DNA of 64,000 nt, from positions 1 to 64,000 of the forward strand of contig NZ_JACB01000006.1 of assembly GCF_000520975.1 (NCBI RefSeq). The letters run 5' to 3'. Below, piece by piece: positions 1-9,803 of this stretch (position 1 is its first letter; each line of letters starts with the position of its first letter). Origin of the DNA: Aquimarina megaterium XH134 (GTDB lineage: Bacteria > Bacteroidota > Bacteroidia > Flavobacteriales > Flavobacteriaceae). The position numbers and the translations under genes were made by a program. A model generated the notes under the pieces. That model searched no databases and was not told the DNA's origin. It saw only the letters and a program-made list of their open reading frames with translations.

Positions 1-1971
1 ATATTCGTCTGATACACTTTTTCCGTTAGAATCACAGTATGTTATCGGTGTACTACAAGGCTCACATGATCCACCACAATCTACTCCCGTCTCATCTCCA
101 TTTTGGATACCATCATTACAGGTAGGGGTTGCTCCTAATTCTTTACTTCCTGCCTTAATAGTACCATAAGGCTCTGTACTATATGCATAATCTAATAATG
201 AATATGAGTTTCCGCTAGCATTTACCTGAAATCGAAGCCAACCGTGGTATTCTTTAGCATTTTTAATAAATCTAAATCCTGCATACCCAATTTGCCCATC
301 CCAATTGGTATATGAATTTGTTCTAATCTCATGTAAATCAGGGTATGCTCCTCCATCTACCCAATTACTAGTAGTACTAATTGGTGTATCTGCTGGTAAA
401 TTTGCAACCCTTTTTGTACTTCCTACAGTAATCATTGCAGCTTTATAGGTTTCGAACTGTAACGCAGGTTGACCACTTGGGTGCCCAGAAGCATTGTAAA
501 ATAATCCTCCGTAATTTGTTCCTCCACCCAAGGATGGAATATTAGCATCTGTAAATGGTTTCCATACCGTATTAGCATCAACTGTAAGATCACTATTATC
601 TACATAAACTACTTTAAAAGGATCATAAAATGAGAAATTAAACACTACTTTATCAGAATTTAATGTACTTGTCCCTCCTGAAATAATAGCATTTTTAAGA
701 GTAATTGTACCTGAAGTATTATCAGCAGATCCATGATTATTAGTGCTTCCACTATATTTTACTCTTAATTTCTTATTGTTTATTACCGTTATACTAGCTG
801 AAAATCCTTGAGGAAGGCTTGATGTAAAGTGCGTTCCTGGTGTTAATGTTCCAGAACTTAATGAAAAAGTACCTCCTTGTATATCTATATCATAAGAATC
901 ATCTACTAAGGTTCCATTATTAGATAATGATTCTTCAACCGTATTATTATTTACCACTAATGAAGCCCCAGTAAGATTTACCCCTGTAGCTGTCAGGTTA
1001 GCTGGTTGCCATAATGGTTTTCTTGTTGGGTGTTGTAATGCCGCGAGCATTCTGTCAATCTGTCCTTGTGTATACATTTTTGCACAACCTGCTGCTGCAT
1101 CATACCCCATATAATTTTCATAGTTAATCAAATTTCCACAATCACTGGCTCCGACAACGCATCCATCGTCCCCAGAATCCGTATCTTCTTTTGGTGTATC
1201 ACTAACATAATCTCCATTAGGGTCATCACATCCACCTTCAAAAGTATGTATTAAATTAAGCCAATGCCCAAACTCATGTGTAAATACAGATGCAAACTCT
1301 TTATTAGTATTACCATGTAAATATTGTCCGTTATAAACTACTCTTGCAATATTTGCATCAGACATTGTTGTATTTGGATACCATGCTACCCCAGAATTGT
1401 TCGAAACTCCATCACCATACAAATCACCTGTGATATACACATTCATATATTTATAATTGTCCCATCCATCTGAAGCAACAACAGGACTACTATAATTTCC
1501 CATTCCAGAAGCTACAGGATGAATAATTACTCCATTGGTACTACCTCCATCAGGATCAATTTTAGCCAATGCAAATCGTATACTTAGTGTTGATTTACGA
1601 CCATCAAAAACGGGGTCAATTGAATTAAAATCATCATTGAGTCCGTTAAAATCTTTATTTAACGCATCAAGAGCTCCTTTTATCTTATCATAATCAACGG
1701 TCTTCCCATGTTGAGTAGTACCATATACATGAACCACTACAGGTATAGTATACGTTTCTGCTGCTTTTTGAGAAAAAGCTTTACTCTGAACATAATTTTT
1801 GGTAAACTTATTGAAGTTTTCATATTCGGCTTTTGCTTTAGGATTTGCCGAAAAAATATACGCATTGGCATTACTTGCCTCACATCTTTTTGCATCTACT
1901 GGTTGTTGCGCCAGAAGAGACGAAACATAAGTAAATAGCATAGCTGCTAAAATAATAATTTTAGTTTTCAT
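1..1971 (-). CDS. Secreted M43-type (pappalysin-like) zinc metalloprotease, 3' end outside window
   Basis: The reading frame stays open for 657 codons from the ATG at 1971 to the left edge, so the C-terminus is missing. The N-terminus is a signal peptide (hydrophobic run ending in LLAQ). The catalytic motif HEFGHWLNLIH lies at about residues 232-242, with zinc ligands His232, His236 and His242 and general base Glu233. It is followed by a Met-turn-like NYMGYD, which is the M43 pattern. The C-terminal half is beta-rich and ends in the window with a Cys-rich stretch (NGDETGVDCGG) and a segment starting YCDSNGKSVSDEY, which resembles the start of a GEVED domain. A T9SS sorting domain probably follows beyond the edge (inference). 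The role is probably extracellular protein degradation. Confidence 0.85.
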   Translation of the reverse strand, partial: MKTKIIILAAMLFTYVSSLLAQQPVDAKRCEASNANAYIFSANPKAKAEYENFNKFTKNYVQSKAFSQKAAETYTIPVVVHVYGTTQHGKTVDYDKIKGALDALNKDFNGLNDDFNSIDPVFDGRKSTLSIRFALAKIDPDGGSTNGVIIHPVASGMGNYSSPVVASDGWDNYKYMNVYITGDLYGDGVSNNSGVAWYPNTTMSDANIARVVYNGQYLHGNTNKEFASVFTHEFGHWLNLIHTFEGGCDDPNGDYVSDTPKEDTDSGDDGCVVGASDCGNLINYENYMGYDAAAGCAKMYTQGQIDRMLAALQHPTRKPLWQPANLTATGVNLTGASLVVNNNTVEESLSNNGTLVDDSYDIDIQGGTFSLSSGTLTPGTHFTSSLPQGFSASITVINNKKLRVKYSGSTNNHGSADNTSGTITLKNAIISGGTSTLNSDKVVFNFSFYDPFKVVYVDNSDLTVDANTVWKPFTDANIPSLGGGTNYGGLFYNASGHPSGQPALQFETYKAAMITVGSTKRVANLPADTPISTTSNWVDGGAYPDLHEIRTNSYTNWDGQIGYAGFRFIKNAKEYHGWLRFQVNASGNSYSLLDYAYSTEPYGTIKAGSKELGATPTCNDGIQNGDETGVDCGGSCEPCSTPITYCDSNGKSVSDEY

Positions 1972-2155
1972 AATCGTATTGATTTTGTGTTATAGTTAAT
2001 TACGAAAATTAAAACTATTGAAGCATTTAGGGTTATACTATTATAACCAAACACTATACTATGTTATCTGTTTCACACTATTTTAACATTTATACTGTCA
2101 AAAATACAAGGCTAAAGCATAATTACTGTTGATTTTTAACAAAAAAAAAGAATGT

Positions 2156-2187
2156 AAATAGGCACCCAATAATAAAGGTGCCTATTT
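2156..2187 (-). terminator. Intrinsic terminator of the curlin-repeat gene
   Basis: An 11-bp perfect stem (AAATAGGCACC / GGTGCCTATTT) encloses a 10-nt loop about 50 nt past the stop of the minus-strand curlin gene. On the minus strand it is followed at a short distance by a T-rich run. Confidence 0.7.
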
Positions 2188-2237
2188 GTTTTATTAGCTT
2201 GCTAATTATTGATAAAGTGAATCTAATTTGTAATAAA

Positions 2238-3836
2238 TCATTGTGAAATAACCGAGCTATTACCATTTCCTTCTTGAATTATCGTTACCGATAACGAAGT
2301 ACCTTCTTGAGAAGCAGTTAAGCTATTAGCATCGCCAATTTGTTTTGTATTAAGAGTATTAGAATTTCCGATCTGAGTAGCATATGTAGTATTAAATGAT
2401 CCATCCTGAGCAGAAATTACTCCATTCTCTTTTCCTTGTTGTAATTGGGATAAGAAATTTTGTTCACCATCTTGAGTGGCAATAGCACTGTTAAAGTGTC
2501 CCCCATCCAGAGTTTGCTCTACAGTATTAAAAAAACCATTTTGTGTACTCGTCATTTCATGAGCACCTCCCCAATTATTAGCAGTAGCTATGACACTATT
2601 TCCTTCTCCTTTCTGGGTTTGGGTGCTCCTAATACCATCTCCTTCTATTAGCACTTCACCCCTATTAAAAGCCCCTTCTTGATATTGCTCAACGTTGGAT
2701 TCATACTCACCATATACGGTAGCGGTAGACTTGTTATAATTTCCCGTTTGTCGTTGGGATACGGTAGTGTTAAAACTATAAACAATAGTAGTAGAAGCAT
2801 CATTTCCTATACCTTCTTGCCTTTGATTCACATAGCTTCTAATCTCCAGATTTGCATAAACATAATTACTTTCTCCTACCTGATTCTGAGAAATACTGCC
2901 GGGGATTGCACCTCCTTCAGGCATTCCATCATTAAAAGCCTGTGCTATATTTCCTATCCCATTCTGATGTTGACGAATAATCGTGGGTTTTGTATTTCCT
3001 TGATAAGCAAAAGCTTGATTAAATTCTCCCGTTTGACTTTGCTCAATACGATATATATTATATTGGATTGCGGTGGCTGTATTGTAATTACCATTTTGAA
3101 ACTGAGTGATTTTACGTTCTCCAAAACTGAAACTCGAAGATTGGTGATTAGCAATCAATGTATTTCCTAATCCAATTTGTTCTTGAAAAATACTATTTTG
3201 ACTAAAATCTTCTTCTTGAGTTGCTATAGCACTATTATTCTCTCCATATTGGTACTGCTCAATACTATTTTGACCAAAACCTTCTTTTTGAGTTGCTATA
3301 GCATTATTTAATATCCCTTGTTGATCTTGTATAATCTGGCCACCTTCAGTTTGAGATTGATTTGCCTGTGCTATATTATAGTTTCCATTCTGGGATTGAG
3401 TAATAGTACTGTTTACACCATATCCATTTTTTCCTATAGATGCGATCACCATGTTATTATTCCCTATCTGTATTTGTTCGATTCTACTTTCTGAAGAATA
3501 ACTACCTATTTCTGCTTCTGCATTATTTGATACCCCTAATTGATTTTGATACACTTCATTAAAGTCTCCTTGCTCAATAGCATATGCCTTATTTTGATCG
3601 CCGGTTTGGATTTGACGAATAATACCATTACCCATTATTTCATTTTCTATACCTTGCTCTACTCTTGCACTATTATAATTACCATCCTGAACTATTGTTA
3701 AAGTATTGTTTACTCCTTTTTGGGAAATTTCTGTTTCATTTCCTTTTCCTGTTTGATCGACATCTATAACATTGTTTTGAGCAAAAGTGAATGCTACACT
3801 TAATAAAGCCGAAAAACCTAATATTGTTTTTTTCAT
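2238..3836 (-). CDS. Curlin-repeat (CsgA/CsgB-like) secreted amyloid protein
   Basis: This 532-residue protein has a signal peptide (MKKTILGFSALLSVAFTFAQ) followed almost entirely by degenerate repeats of about 22 residues. The recurring pattern is Q-x-G-x-x-N-x-A-x-x-x-Q, for example QDGNYNSARVEQ and QNGNYNTATAIQ. This spacing of Gln, Gly and Asn is the curlin repeat of CsgA/CsgB, which stack as beta-arcs in functional amyloid. E. coli CsgA has five repeats, whereas this protein appears to have more than twenty. No csgE, csgF or csgG homologue lies in the window, so export genes would have to be elsewhere. A role in extracellular matrix or adhesion is inferred from the family. Confidence 0.85.
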   Translation of the reverse strand: MKKTILGFSALLSVAFTFAQNNVIDVDQTGKGNETEISQKGVNNTLTIVQDGNYNSARVEQGIENEIMGNGIIRQIQTGDQNKAYAIEQGDFNEVYQNQLGVSNNAEAEIGSYSSESRIEQIQIGNNNMVIASIGKNGYGVNSTITQSQNGNYNIAQANQSQTEGGQIIQDQQGILNNAIATQKEGFGQNSIEQYQYGENNSAIATQEEDFSQNSIFQEQIGLGNTLIANHQSSSFSFGERKITQFQNGNYNTATAIQYNIYRIEQSQTGEFNQAFAYQGNTKPTIIRQHQNGIGNIAQAFNDGMPEGGAIPGSISQNQVGESNYVYANLEIRSYVNQRQEGIGNDASTTIVYSFNTTVSQRQTGNYNKSTATVYGEYESNVEQYQEGAFNRGEVLIEGDGIRSTQTQKGEGNSVIATANNWGGAHEMTSTQNGFFNTVEQTLDGGHFNSAIATQDGEQNFLSQLQQGKENGVISAQDGSFNTTYATQIGNSNTLNTKQIGDANSLTASQEGTSLSVTIIQEGNGNSSVISQ

Positions 3837-4256
3837 CGTACTATTTTTTAATATTAAAAATTGATTTTAAGAATCTGTATTAATCAAATCAATGTTTACG
3901 ATAAAACTTTAAAAATAGAAGTTAAGGGGATTTTGTTACCTTAAATTTACGATTAAAAAAAAGTAGAAAAAACAGATATTTTATGTTTTCGACAAAAGGT
4001 GTTAAAACATGAAGGTTATAATTTTTGCGTAAGTTATTTCATTCATTATCATTAACTTACAAAATATCAAAGATTACATAATTTGGATTTAACAGGACCT
4101 TCTTTTACACGTTAGGGATAGTAGTGGCATCCTTTTTTGTTATCCTTAAATCTCTAAAAAAAACACTCTAGTGATTACAAAAAAGATATAACGAATAGCC
4201 CGACCCTGATTAAAAACCAGGGTAACGCCATCATTATTTTAATATATGCAAGAACC
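3837..4256. other. 420-bp intergenic region with two inverted repeats
   Basis: No gene is visible. It should contain the curlin gene promoter on the minus strand. GTAAGTTA (4029-4036) and TAACTTAC (4053-4060) form an 8-bp inverted repeat with a 16-nt spacer and may be an operator. ACCCTG (4203-4208) and CAGGGT (4218-4223) form a short hairpin just past the stop of the M20 dipeptidase gene; it could end that transcript but has only a weak T tract. Confidence 0.4.
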
Positions 4257-5645
4257 TTACTTACTTAGTTCTGTAAAATATTTATAGAAATACGGAATCG
4301 TTTCTATTCCTTTTAGGTAATTCCATACTCCAAAATGTTCATTAGGAGAATGTATTGCATCACTATCTAAGCCAAATCCCATTAGGATTGTTTTACTTTT
4401 TAATTCTTTTTCGAATAAAGAAACAATAGGAATACTACCCCCGCTACGTTGTGGTATTGGTGTTTTACCAAAGGTATCCTGATATGCTTTACTAGCTGCT
4501 TTATATCCAGTGTTATCTATTGGGGTTACATATCCTTGCCCACCATGATGCGGAGTTACTTTTACTGTTACTGCGTCTGGTGCTATGTTTTCAAAATGAT
4601 TTTTAAACAATTCTGTAATTTCTTCCCAATCTTGATTAGGAACCAAACGCATAGAAATTTTGGCATAGGCTTTACTGGCAATTACTGTCTTTGCTCCTTC
4701 TCCTGTATAGCCACCCCAGATTCCGTTTACATCTAATGTAGGTCGAATAGAATTGCGTTCATTGGTTGTATATCCTTCTTCTCCATACACTGCATTGATA
4801 TCTAATGATTTTTTATAGGCATCAAGAGAAAAAGGTGCTTTTGCCATTTCGGCTCTTTCTTCTGTAGAAAGATTTTCGACTTTATCATAAAAGCCAGGAA
4901 TGGTAATATGATTATTTTCATCATGCAAAGAAGCAATCATTTTGGTTAATATATTGATTGGATTTGCTACTGCGCCACCATATAAACCACTATGTAAATC
5001 TCTATTGGGTCCTGTTACTTCGACTTCGACATAACTTAACCCTCTTAATCCGGTAGTAATAGAAGGAACATCTTTGGCGATCATTCCTGTATCACTAATT
5101 AAGATTACATCATTAGCTAGTTTATCCTGATTACGTTCTACAAACCAACTTAAACTTTTACTTCCTACTTCTTCTTCTCCTTCGATCATAAATTTTACAT
5201 TACACGGCAACTGATTCGTCTTGGTCATAATTTCTAATGCCTTTACGTGCATATACATCTGCCCTTTATCATCACAAGATCCTCTGGCAAAAATGGCTCC
5301 CTCGGGATGGATCTCTGTCTTTTTAATTACTGGCTCGAAAGGAGGATTATCCCATAAATCTATCGGGTCTGGTGGTTGTACATCATAATGCCCATAAACC
5401 AATACTGTCGGAAGGTTTTTATCTATAATTTTTTCTCCATACACTATCGGATATCCAGGAGTTTCGCATATTTCTACAGCATCACATCCAGCATCTTTAA
5501 GGCTTTTGCTAATTTCTGATGCTGTTTTGATCACATCATCTTTATATGCTGTATCTGCACTAACAGATGGAATTTTAAGTAGCTCGAAAAGCTCATTTAT
5601 AAATCGATCTTTATGTTCTTGAACGTAAGATTGTATGTTTTGCAT
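4257..5645 (-). CDS. M20 family metallo-dipeptidase (carnosinase/CPG2 type)
   Basis: The 462-residue protein has no signal peptide and is probably a cytosolic dipeptidase. It carries the M20 metal-site motifs in order: GHYDVQP (His86, Asp88), RGSCDDKG (bridging Asp near 125), EGEEEVGS (catalytic and ligand Glu near 158-159), an Asp in SDTGM, and a C-terminal DAIHSPNEHF that supplies the last His. The lid domain lies between roughly residues 200 and 340. Length and motifs match the bacterial dipeptidases usually annotated as M20/M25/M40. The exact substrate cannot be read from the sequence. It stands alone and is divergent from the hydroxylase-like gene. Confidence 0.9.
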   Translation of the reverse strand: MQNIQSYVQEHKDRFINELFELLKIPSVSADTAYKDDVIKTASEISKSLKDAGCDAVEICETPGYPIVYGEKIIDKNLPTVLVYGHYDVQPPDPIDLWDNPPFEPVIKKTEIHPEGAIFARGSCDDKGQMYMHVKALEIMTKTNQLPCNVKFMIEGEEEVGSKSLSWFVERNQDKLANDVILISDTGMIAKDVPSITTGLRGLSYVEVEVTGPNRDLHSGLYGGAVANPINILTKMIASLHDENNHITIPGFYDKVENLSTEERAEMAKAPFSLDAYKKSLDINAVYGEEGYTTNERNSIRPTLDVNGIWGGYTGEGAKTVIASKAYAKISMRLVPNQDWEEITELFKNHFENIAPDAVTVKVTPHHGGQGYVTPIDNTGYKAASKAYQDTFGKTPIPQRSGGSIPIVSLFEKELKSKTILMGFGLDSDAIHSPNEHFGVWNYLKGIETIPYFYKYFTELSK

Positions 5646-5723
5646 GAATCTGAGTTTATTTTCGCCTAAAAGTAGTAAAAATGAAGTAAATTAGTTGTTC
5701 TCTATTTAAGTATATCTGCTAAT

Positions 5724-6413
5724 ATGAATGCATTTTTGAAGCTTCCCTTTTTATTTTCTGAAAATCGCCTTCTGAAAGACTTAAAACATTGTCAATCCTA
5801 TTCTTTTACTTCTCATTTCAATACTGATGATTATTCTGGTAATTGGAAATCTATTGCTCTTAGATCTCTTAATGGGGATATGAATCAAATTTACGCGCAC
5901 TCGTCTGGTGCTCATAATTACAAAAACACTCCTCTATTGGATCATTGTCCTTATTTTAAGGAAATAACTACGCTTTTTGAGTGCGAAAAAGAATCTATTC
6001 GTCTACTCAATCTTTCACCTAATAGTAACATAAAAGAACATACAGATCATAATTTGGGATATGAAGATAGAAGTTTTAGAGTTCATATTCCGATCACAAC
6101 AAATCGGGATGTTCATTTTTATATACATCATCAAGAAGTAACTATGGCTGTTGGCGAATGTTGGTACGGAAACTTTAATCTACCACATCGGGTAGAAAAC
6201 AAAGGAGCAACCGATCGTATTCATTTAATTATAGATTGCATTCGTAATAAATGGTCGGATCAATTATTTGCTGAAGCTGGTTATGATTTTACGGCAGAAA
6301 ATCAACCTCATCAATATTCTAAAGCAACTAAACTGAAAATGATCGAAGAATTAAAAACCATGAATACCGAAAGATCAAAAGCATTGATCGATCACCTAAA
6401 ATCAGAATTGTAG
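5724..6413 (+). CDS. Aspartyl/asparaginyl beta-hydroxylase-like 2OG-Fe(II) protein
   Basis: The 229-residue protein has the cupin-type layout of the Asp/Asn beta-hydroxylase family. A metal-binding HTDH (His106 to His109) is followed by a conserved RVHIP strand (residues 119-123), an N-L-P-H-R segment with the distal His155, and an Arg (165) suited to bind 2-oxoglutarate. Known members hydroxylate Asp/Asn side chains or small molecules using Fe(II), oxygen and 2-oxoglutarate. The substrate here is unknown. There is no signal peptide. The gene stands alone just upstream of tRNA-Leu. Confidence 0.75.
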   Translation: MNAFLKLPFLFSENRLLKDLKHCQSYSFTSHFNTDDYSGNWKSIALRSLNGDMNQIYAHSSGAHNYKNTPLLDHCPYFKEITTLFECEKESIRLLNLSPNSNIKEHTDHNLGYEDRSFRVHIPITTNRDVHFYIHHQEVTMAVGECWYGNFNLPHRVENKGATDRIHLIIDCIRNKWSDQLFAEAGYDFTAENQPHQYSKATKLKMIEELKTMNTERSKALIDHLKSEL

Positions 6414-6584
6414 AGATCAAAAAAGTGAGAAGATTTTAAAGAAAACATCCTGGTTTCTTAAATTGTTACTTATTACTTTTCATATTCTTCAAAAAAAATA
6501 ATTTAAGTTCTTTGAGATTTATAAGGAATATGTATATTTGCACTCGCTTTTACAGAAAGTCCTAAGTGTTGTAAAAGTTTTAAT

Positions 6585-6666
6585 GCGGGCGTGGTGGAAT
6601 TGGTAGACACGCTAGACTTAGGATCTAGTGCCGCGAGGTGTGAGAGTTCGAGTCTCTCCGCCCGCA
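6585..6666 (+). tRNA. tRNA-Leu (anticodon UAG)
   Basis: The 82-nt gene folds as a class II tRNA. The acceptor arms GCGGGCG and CGCCCGC pair perfectly. The anticodon stem CTAGA/TCTAG encloses loop CTTAGGA with anticodon TAG. A long variable arm follows, and the T arm is GAGAG-TTCGAGT-CTCTC. The discriminator base is A and CCA is not encoded. A related 3'-end fragment lies at 14661-14691. Confidence 0.97.
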
Positions 6667-6670
6667 CAGC

Positions 6671-6703
6671 AAAAAAAGCTTCTCTTAATCGAGAAGCTTT
6701 TTT
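6671..6703 (+). terminator. Intrinsic terminator after tRNA-Leu
   Basis: AAAAAAGCTTCTC and GAGAAGCTTTTTT form a 13-bp stem with a 6-nt loop and a T-rich right arm. It begins four bases after the tRNA. Confidence 0.9.
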
Positions 6704-6818
6704 ATTTGAGCACAATTTTTTTGCTGCTTTTTGACCCTTAATTGGAATTGCAATCAAATATTATCTCATGATTTTTAGTTGAATTAAATAATTAGCTATT
6801 TCTTCTAAAATTTACTTT

Positions 6819-7655
6819 CTATAATAACTTTTCCAAAACCTCTTTTGCCTTCTCATAATTATAGTTTTTATCATCTTTGAGAATTAATATTAACTGTTCT
6901 TTTGCTTTTAAAACATCTGATTTTTTAATGTACAACAATGCCTTATACCAATATGCTCTAGAATAATCAACCATTCCGCTTTGCTGCAACTGGTCGAAGT
7001 ACTCTAATGCTTTTTGATAATTTTCTAATTCGAGATGCGAAATCCCTAGATAAGAAAAAACATAAGGATTCATTTCGGTATTACCTTGTCTTTTAGTTTG
7101 TTCTATACTTCTATTAAATGCAGAAATTGCTTCTTCATATTTTTGATCTTCAAATAACAATGTCGCTTTTGCCAGCTCTTGATCGGTATCGCTCTGAACG
7201 ATTAAAGAAGGTAGTTGGTCCCAATCACTATAAACCGAATATAGTTTTTTGAGGTCCTGATTTCCTGTGAATTTCATAATTAAAAAAATCAAGAAAACAG
7301 CTGCAATAGTACTTGCATAATAGATCCACTTTCTGTTATTTGTTTTCGGTTTAGAATACTTTTTATCAAAAAATTGATCTGCAGATTCCTGAATTGTATT
7401 TTTCATCGTCATAAATTCAGAACTTCTACGATACGAACTAATTTTAGAAATGTCTTCTTTTAGAAATGTCTTAGAATTCATTAAAACCCATTCTTCAGCA
7501 TTAATTGATGCTTTAACCGATTTATTAAGTTCAACTTCTTCTTTTAATAGATCATTAGATTGCATCTTTTTTTCAAATAGAAGTTTTTCGTCTTCATTCA
7601 TTGCTCCCTTCACATAAGCATCAATCTGATCATATATTTCTTTATCAAACTTCAT
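6819..7655 (-). CDS. Membrane-anchored TPR protein, putative anti-sigma partner
   Basis: The 278-residue protein begins with a cytoplasmic helical segment (MKFDKEIYDQIDAYVKGAMNEDEKLLFE) typical of Bacteroidota anti-sigma-like proteins. One transmembrane helix follows near residues 109-127 (WIYYASTIAAVFLIFLIMKF), and then a periplasmic domain with tetratricopeptide-like helices (about 155-270). Its start overlaps the end of the upstream ECF sigma gene by 11 bp, so the two are translationally coupled. By analogy it probably tethers or controls that sigma factor. It has no recognisable zinc-finger anti-sigma motif, so the anti-sigma role is inferred from architecture and position. Confidence 0.7.
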   Translation of the reverse strand: MKFDKEIYDQIDAYVKGAMNEDEKLLFEKKMQSNDLLKEEVELNKSVKASINAEEWVLMNSKTFLKEDISKISSYRRSSEFMTMKNTIQESADQFFDKKYSKPKTNNRKWIYYASTIAAVFLIFLIMKFTGNQDLKKLYSVYSDWDQLPSLIVQSDTDQELAKATLLFEDQKYEEAISAFNRSIEQTKRQGNTEMNPYVFSYLGISHLELENYQKALEYFDQLQQSGMVDYSRAYWYKALLYIKKSDVLKAKEQLILILKDDKNYNYEKAKEVLEKLL

Positions 7656-8211
7656 AATAACTCTTAATTACTTTAGTAAATCGCTTATCTGATTTAATCA
7701 TTGCCAGAAGTTTGCTTCTACACTTAAAAACACGTTGTCTGGCAGTATTTACATTAGCATACTCTAATTCTTTTATAATTTCTTCGTACGACATATCATT
7801 AAAAAAAAGAGAAAGAATCTCTTTACAATTTTCAGATAAGGTGTTAAATTTTTCTCTGTATAATTCCATTTGTTCTTGTTCTAACATGAACATTACAGGG
7901 TTCATTTCTTTATCTACTAGTGTATGTACTTGTTGATTCATTACCTGTCTTTTTTGTAATTCTAGTTCTCTTCGCCACATATTCTTACTAATTGTAAATA
8001 AATATGCTTCAAAACAGTCTATCTTTAGCCTTCTCTGTTGTACGCCTACAATAATGTACAATAATGATTCCTGAAAAATATCTTTGGCCTGATCTATTGT
8101 TCCTTTATTTTGATTAACAAATCTCAATGTCTTCGGAAAAAATCGTTCATATATTTCGGATATGATCTTATTATCTTGTTCTAACAAGGCATTAATAAAT
8201 CGTTTACTCAT
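7645..8211 (-). CDS. ECF-type RNA polymerase sigma-70 factor
   Basis: This 188-residue protein has region 2 (QAKDIFQESLLYIIVGVQQRRLKIDCFEAYLFTISKNMWRREL in pieces around residues 45-90) and region 4 with a helix-turn-helix (CKEILSLFFNDMSYEEIIKELEYANVNTARQRVFKCRSKL). The reading frame extends upstream to 8307, but the extra 32 residues are not sigma-like. The Met at 8211 (MSKRFINALLEQDNKIISEIYERF) gives a normal ECF N-terminus, so I choose it. It overlaps the downstream TPR gene and is divergent from the subtilase and CHAT genes, which are plausible targets (inference). Confidence 0.88.
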   Translation of the reverse strand: MSKRFINALLEQDNKIISEIYERFFPKTLRFVNQNKGTIDQAKDIFQESLLYIIVGVQQRRLKIDCFEAYLFTISKNMWRRELELQKRQVMNQQVHTLVDKEMNPVMFMLEQEQMELYREKFNTLSENCKEILSLFFNDMSYEEIIKELEYANVNTARQRVFKCRSKLLAMIKSDKRFTKVIKSYYEV

Positions 8212-8412
8212 CCCATTGATATTTGATAATATAATATTAAACTTACAAAAACTAAAGAATATACACCCGACCTTATCCTCAACACATCCTATATTACTTA
8301 CTCTCAAATAGATATATATTGATAATGACCTGCTAAATAGAGTTCATATAATTTGGGTAATAAATTCTTAATTTACACACTATAGTATATATACTATTAA
8401 AAACCCAATACC

Positions 8413-9669
8413 ATGAAAAGCGCTAAATCATTTTTAAAACTTATAATACTATGTTTCATGATCACAAGTTGCAAGGATGATAATGGAGCTTTTTTATATG
8501 AAGACGCCAGCAAAAATCAAGATGCTATTGATAAAAACAAATCAAATATACATCCTATAAAAATACCTGAACAATTAAAAAATGAACTCATCGTTGAATT
8601 TACCGATACAACGACTGAAGCAGATCAAAATGCTTTAAGACAAAAATATAATGTTATTGACTATAAGGCGTGTAGCTGTAATAATAAACGTGTGCAAAAA
8701 TGGGTATTTGATCAAAATTCTTATACTGAAGGAAGAAAAGATGATATTGCCCAAGAAGGTGGTGTAGAAGGTACCGATTATCAATTTTATTATTATAATG
8801 AAAACATAACTCCTAACCTTATCGCAACAAATCAACCTGTAGGGCTAATAAATTCTTCTATCAGACCTGTTAATGATATAAACCCGGTAACCATAGCCAT
8901 CATAGATACAGGAATTGACTTGAACATGCTACAGAATACACAACCTTTCTTATATAATAATGGATCCCATGGATCTTCATGCAATACCAACTACGAGGTT
9001 TCTGGATGGGATTTTGTTAACCATGATAACAATATGTTTGATGATAATGGTCATGGAACTATTGTAGCTGATATTATTATGAAAAAACTAAAAGATAATA
9101 ATATAAATGATTATCAAATACTTGCTATAAAAGCGTTTGATAAGGATGGCGCAGGAACCACCTTTGATATTCTTTGTAGTTATTTATATGCTGTTAGCAA
9201 ACCCGAAGTCTCTGTTATTAATATGAGTTTTGGCTGGTATCAATACCCAAGTGATCTACTTTCTAAGTTCATTGATGCAAACACAAATATCTTACATCTT
9301 ACTTCTGCTGGCAATAGTGATAATGACAATGACAATTTAGATCATTTTCCATCTTCAATTTATCATAATAATGTATTATCTATAGGAAGTTATCATGAAC
9401 ACAATGATCATTTTAAAAAATCTAACTTCTCTAATTATGGTATACTTAGTGTAGATTTTTTATCAAAAGGCGAAAAGGTGTCTTTCTACAATCATACTGT
9501 AGAAGGAACTTCCTTTGCAACTCCATTTGTAGCAGTAAAAGCTATGAAATATTACATGCAAGGCTATAGAACACCACAACAGATTATTGATCAATTAAGA
9601 ATTAATGCTTATATACTTAATAACGAAAATCTATTATCTGTCTATTTCAAAGACAGAGTAATTAAATAA
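8413..9669 (+). CDS. Subtilisin-family (S8) serine protease lipoprotein
   Basis: The 418-residue protein has a lipoprotein signal with lipobox ITSC (Cys20), so it is probably attached to a membrane. Residues about 50-130 look like an inhibitor or propeptide domain (ELIVEFTDTT...). The protease domain has the full triad: Asp165 in IIDTGID, His214 in NGHGT and Ser367 in GTSFATP. Asn301 in SAGNSD is the oxyanion residue. It is transcribed divergently from the sigma/TPR pair and is followed 134 bp later by the CHAT-protease gene. It could process the CHAT protein or a shared target (inference). Confidence 0.88.
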   Translation: MKSAKSFLKLIILCFMITSCKDDNGAFLYEDASKNQDAIDKNKSNIHPIKIPEQLKNELIVEFTDTTTEADQNALRQKYNVIDYKACSCNNKRVQKWVFDQNSYTEGRKDDIAQEGGVEGTDYQFYYYNENITPNLIATNQPVGLINSSIRPVNDINPVTIAIIDTGIDLNMLQNTQPFLYNNGSHGSSCNTNYEVSGWDFVNHDNNMFDDNGHGTIVADIIMKKLKDNNINDYQILAIKAFDKDGAGTTFDILCSYLYAVSKPEVSVINMSFGWYQYPSDLLSKFIDANTNILHLTSAGNSDNDNDNLDHFPSSIYHNNVLSIGSYHEHNDHFKKSNFSNYGILSVDFLSKGEKVSFYNHTVEGTSFATPFVAVKAMKYYMQGYRTPQQIIDQLRINAYILNNENLLSVYFKDRVIK

Positions 9670-9803
9670 TTTCTATAGGCCATACTTTATCTGTGTATTT
9701 CTTTCGGTAGCGGTTTCAGTGATTCTTATAAAATTACCTGGATAGCTTTTCTATTCTATATTAAAAGTTAACTATTTTTAGTTTTTACTTAACAATTTTA
9801 TTC

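Noticed and set aside
2460-3170. Plus-strand reading frames opposite the curlin gene
   Set aside because: They are frame shadows of the repetitive curlin-coding sequence, Ile/Ser-rich without any domain pattern.
2238-3836. Repeated DNA resembling a CRISPR or tandem DNA repeat
   Set aside because: The repetition is at the protein level (degenerate curlin repeats). DNA units vary in length and sequence, and no spacers or cas genes exist. I saw no CRISPR array anywhere in the window.
6503-6757. An 84-codon minus-strand reading frame across the tRNA-Leu locus
   Set aside because: It covers the tRNA gene and its terminator on the opposite strand, and its composition is not protein-like.
8212-8307. 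A longer N-terminus for the ECF sigma factor
   Set aside because: The additional 32 residues are Cys/Phe-rich and not sigma-like, and the normal ECF start lies at 8211.
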